Shown here in pieces: positions 61,373-64,000 of a DNA stretch of 64,000 bases. The DNA lies in contig CAJUCN010000005.1 of assembly GCA_910585005.1 (NCBI GenBank), positions 148,844-212,843 of the forward strand, read 5' to 3'. How positions within the stretch are numbered: position 1 is the stretch's first letter; each line of letters begins with the position of its first letter. Origin of the DNA: an uncultured Lachnospiraceae bacterium. GTDB taxonomy: Bacteria > Bacillota > Clostridia > Lachnospirales > Lachnospiraceae. Under the pieces are notes generated by a model that saw only the letters and a program-made list of their open reading frames with translations, was not told the origin of the DNA and ran no database searches. The position numbers and the translations under genes were made by a program.

Positions 61373-62245
61373 ATGGATTCATTCAAAATTATTACAAACA
61401 CGACGGCAGACTTGCCAATGCAATATATTAAGGAACATCAGCTTGGGCTTATTTATTTTAATTATATCATGGACGGAGTTTCTTATGGACGGGATAAAGG
61501 GCTGGATTGGAAGGAATTTTACCGTCTTATGAGAGAAGAAGGAATGATGCCTACAACTTCACAAGTCAATCCAGAGCAGTATAAAGAATATTTCACAGAA
61601 TTTTTGAATGAAAACAGAAATTTACTTTATCTTTCCTTTTCATCAGGCCTAAGCGGTTCCTGTTCCAATGCTATGCTTGCCGCAGAAGAATTAATGGAAG
61701 AGCGGGAGGATTGCAGGATTGTGGTCATTGACTCAAAATGTGCATCCATGGGAGAAGGTTTGTTTGTTCATAAAGCGCTGCAAAAGAAGGCGCAAGGAAG
61801 CTCCCTGGAAGAAACAGCAGGCTATTTACAAGAGTTAATTCCCCATCTTACCCATGTGTTTACGGTGGACGATTTAAACCATCTTTACCGGGGCGGAAGG
61901 GTCAGTAAAACAGCAGCCATTGTGGGGACGATTGCAGGAATAAAGCCCATTCTCCATGTGGATGACGAAGGTCATTTAATTCCCATTAGTAAAATAAGAG
62001 GAAGAAAAAAATCTTTAATGAAACTGGTGGATTATATGGAAGAAAAAACGAATGGCTGTATCGAAAAGAATGATATTATCTTTATCAGTCATGGAGATGC
62101 ATTGGAAGATGCTTATTTGGTAAAAGAAGAGATTGAGCGGCGTTTCGGAATCCATGACTTTATGATCAACCACATTGGACCGACGATCGGAGCTCATTCC
62201 GGTCCAGGGACTATTGCACTTTTCTTTGAGGGAAATTCACGATAA
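61373..62245 (+). CDS. DegV family fatty-acid-binding protein
   Basis: 290 residues with the DegV fold: IITNTTADLP at the start, TTSQVNPEQYKEYF, YLSFSSGLSGSCSNA and the lipid-site segments VFTVDDLNHLYRGGRVSKTAA and HIGPTIGAHSGPGTIALFF. Related proteins (FakB) hand fatty acids to the kinase FakA. Whether this one serves FakA is not shown. It precedes the hybrid kinase by 23 bases and may be cotranscribed. Confidence 0.93.
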   Translation: MDSFKIITNTTADLPMQYIKEHQLGLIYFNYIMDGVSYGRDKGLDWKEFYRLMREEGMMPTTSQVNPEQYKEYFTEFLNENRNLLYLSFSSGLSGSCSNAMLAAEELMEEREDCRIVVIDSKCASMGEGLFVHKALQKKAQGSSLEETAGYLQELIPHLTHVFTVDDLNHLYRGGRVSKTAAIVGTIAGIKPILHVDDEGHLIPISKIRGRKKSLMKLVDYMEEKTNGCIEKNDIIFISHGDALEDAYLVKEEIERRFGIHDFMINHIGPTIGAHSGPGTIALFFEGNSR

Positions 62246-62268
62246 GAGAGATATTGGGGGAGTGTGGT

Positions 62269-63927
62269 ATGGTTCAATATAAAAAAGCGCGGATGATCTG
62301 TCTGCTCCAATATATCCTGATGCTTTTGCTGCATAATATTTACGGATATTTTTATTGTACTCAGGAACAATTTTTAAAGACATTGATCTGGACCGTAGGA
62401 ATATTATTTTTCATAAGAGTCTGCACGGCCATACCAAGGAGAAGTGAACGGATGGTTGCAGTGATCACGTTTCTCAGTGTGATCATCAGCAGTTACTATA
62501 TTGGAGTAATATTACATACACTTGCATATGCAATCTTAATGTATCTGGTTACGGAATTGATTGTTTCCCTGTATCTAAATTGGCATTATACTGTTTTTTT
62601 TGGTGTTTTATCCACTTTGGCTGAGATATCATTCATGTTATTCTTTCCTGACATACTATTAGAAATGGTTCCTTCTTTGTTTTTGTATGGATGTTATATT
62701 CTCTGCTATATCCTTGGCGTAGGTAATATGTATTTTTTGGTGTCCAGCGCCAGGAAGTATTTGGAGCAAATGCATATCAAAGCAAGGGAGGCGGAGGAAG
62801 CAGCAGCCCATAAGAGTAAATTTCTTGCAAATATATCCCATGAAATACGAACGCCAATGAATGTAATATGCGGAATGGCACAGATGCTTCTCCAGGAAGA
62901 GATGAGTGAGAAAGCACGGGAATACACCCAAAATATAGACAGGGCAAGCAATGTGTTATTATCATTAATTAATGACATCCTGGATCTGTCAAAGATCAAT
63001 TCAGGAAAATTTGAGATCTACCCTTCAAAATATAATCTCCCCCATTTGATCGATGATGTTTCAAATTTAATAGCAGTAAAAATTGATTCTGAAAAAGTTC
63101 AGTTTGTGGTGGAGGCAGAAGAAGGAATGCCTGCATTTCTGATAGGTGATTCTGACAGGATAAAGCAAATTTTAATCAATATTTTAAATAATGCTGTAAA
63201 GTTCACAACAAAAGGTGAAATCCGGTTTCATATTAGCGGTACATTGGATGAAGCGCAAAAGAAGATTAAGATCCTTTTTGAAGTTATGGATACAGGAATT
63301 GGAATCAAGCAGGAAAACCTTGGACATTTATTTGAAAGTTTTGAGCGTATAGATGAAAAAAACCACATGCACATTGAAGGAACCGGACTGGGACTATCTA
63401 TATGTGATCACCTTATCCGGCAGATGGAGGGACAGATCAGCGTGGAAAGCGTTTATGGTAAAGGCTCCGTTTTCCGTATCCTGATTCCGCAGATGATTGC
63501 GGCATGTGAAACTGAAGACGATACGGAAGATATAGAAGATGGATGGGAAGCGCCGGAAGCCGATGTACTTGTGGTGGATGATACCAAAACAAATTATTTT
63601 GTTATTAAAAATCTCTTATCCTTATTACGGATTTCATCAGATTATGCGGAGAGCGGAATACAGGCAATTAAAAAAATGGAAGAGAAGAAGTATGACTTAG
63701 TATTGCTTGATCATATGATGCCGGAAATGGATGGGGAGGAAACTTTAAAGCAAATGAGATCCCATGCTGGCGAGAATTTCTCACAAATACCAGTTATCGC
63801 TGTTACAGCTAATGCGGCAGTAGGGGGAAGGGATGCATTTCAAAGATTGGGATTTTCTGATTATATTTCAAAACCTATTGAATTTGTTCAGTTAAAAGCC
63901 GTACTGAAAAAATATTTACGATCATAA
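62269..63927 (+). CDS. Hybrid sensor histidine kinase/response regulator
   Basis: 552 residues from the ATG at 62269 (GGGGGAG 6 bases upstream); a TTG five codons earlier overlaps the site. About six transmembrane helices lie in residues 5-165 with no large outside domain. HisKA is His191 in ISHEIRTPMNVICGM. ATPase motifs are NILNNAVKFT, DTGIGIKQENL and GTGLGLSICDHL. The C-terminal receiver has Asp481 in LVLLDHMMPEMDG and Lys in YISKPIEF. No output domain, so a phosphorelay to another protein is likely. It is complete, ending 70 bases before the window edge. Confidence 0.94.
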   Translation: MVQYKKARMICLLQYILMLLLHNIYGYFYCTQEQFLKTLIWTVGILFFIRVCTAIPRRSERMVAVITFLSVIISSYYIGVILHTLAYAILMYLVTELIVSLYLNWHYTVFFGVLSTLAEISFMLFFPDILLEMVPSLFLYGCYILCYILGVGNMYFLVSSARKYLEQMHIKAREAEEAAAHKSKFLANISHEIRTPMNVICGMAQMLLQEEMSEKAREYTQNIDRASNVLLSLINDILDLSKINSGKFEIYPSKYNLPHLIDDVSNLIAVKIDSEKVQFVVEAEEGMPAFLIGDSDRIKQILINILNNAVKFTTKGEIRFHISGTLDEAQKKIKILFEVMDTGIGIKQENLGHLFESFERIDEKNHMHIEGTGLGLSICDHLIRQMEGQISVESVYGKGSVFRILIPQMIAACETEDDTEDIEDGWEAPEADVLVVDDTKTNYFVIKNLLSLLRISSDYAESGIQAIKKMEEKKYDLVLLDHMMPEMDGEETLKQMRSHAGENFSQIPVIAVTANAAVGGRDAFQRLGFSDYISKPIEFVQLKAVLKKYLRS

Positions 63928-63945
63928 AAATAGCACCGCCCACAA

Positions 63946-64000
63946 TGATCTGACCCCAAAAAGTTAGACAAAAATTGATGGTTATGCAACTGATAAGGAT
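63946..64000 (+). mobile_element. Probable left end of an IS3-family insertion sequence (cut by window edge)
   Basis: The final bases read TGATCTGACCCCAAAAAG then TTAGACAAAAATTG. This resembles terminal sequences of IS3/IS150-type elements, which commonly have a CCCCAAAAAGTTAGAC core just before orfA. No transposase frame fits in the remaining bases. The call is by recalled pattern only, and the direct repeat cannot be judged because the other end is outside. Confidence 0.5.

Noticed and set aside
1..64000. CRISPR arrays, rRNA, tRNA genes or prophage genes
   Set aside because: I saw no regularly spaced repeats, no tRNA-like cloverleaf sequence at the gene gaps and no phage structural or integrase genes. 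Gene gaps are all under 250 bases. Small RNAs without strong signals could be missed by eye.

Overview
The window reads as a chromosomal segment of an anaerobic, endospore-forming, low-to-mid-GC member of the Clostridia, most likely Lachnospiraceae. Spore genes are present (spoIVA with a sigma-E-type promoter and a SpoVAF/GerA-type gene), as is an anaerobic ribonucleotide reductase (nrdD-nrdG) with tandem NrdR boxes. Other clade-typical genes are a long-form PRPP synthetase and a DUF512 radical-SAM protein directly upstream of der. Ribosome binding sites are strong AGGAGG types and several genes start with TTG or GTG. This placement is inferred from gene content, not from a database search. 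Nearly all genes lie on the + strand; prs is the only clear minus-strand gene. I see no rRNA, tRNA or CRISPR array.

Bases 1-5825 carry the end of plsX, then acpP, rnc, smc and ftsY (lipid synthesis, RNA processing, chromosome condensation, membrane targeting). The usual continuation, ylxM-ffh-rpsP-khpA-rimM-trmD-rplS, resumes only at 13716. In between, about 7.9 kb holds threonine ammonia-lyase, a YitT membrane protein, a membrane-anchored GH25 muramidase, an ECF-like sigma/DUF4179 pair, an AraC-type regulator and a lipoprotein. After rplS come two signal peptidase I genes flanking rbgA, then rnhB, a FliK-like protein (YlqG), a FlhB-C-like protein (YlqH), yraN and a PgeF/YfiH enzyme.

Bases 24190-27486 encode an OmpR-type two-component system, closed by a bidirectional terminator shared with convergent prs. 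The prs and DUF512 genes diverge from back-to-back promoters; then der, plsY and gpsA, and a MoxR ATPase/VWA protein pair. From 35567 a BMP-type nucleoside ABC transporter (binding lipoprotein, ATPase, two permeases) runs with little spacing into tyrS, an unexpected intracellular GH74-like beta-propeller protein, a YgjP-like metallopeptidase and a Cys-rich YkgJ-like protein.

spoIVA is followed by a nucleoside salvage operon (punA, cdd, amidohydrolase), a chemoreceptor, a membrane-anchored MutS-family ATPase and a 51-residue membrane protein with its own promoter and terminator. Next come a HAD phosphatase, a WYL regulator and an aminotransferase. The nrdD-nrdG-dut operon handles anaerobic dNTP supply and dUTP removal. 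SpoVAF has a candidate sigma-G promoter and a hairpin ending at its start codon. DegV and a hybrid histidine kinase follow, and the last 55 bases resemble the left end of an IS3-family element.

Most of the window is housekeeping. I did not find a clear novel multi-gene system. The best leads are the MutS-like membrane protein with its small neighbour, the SpoVAF leader, the cytoplasmic GH74-like protein, and the regulatory sites listed in the findings.
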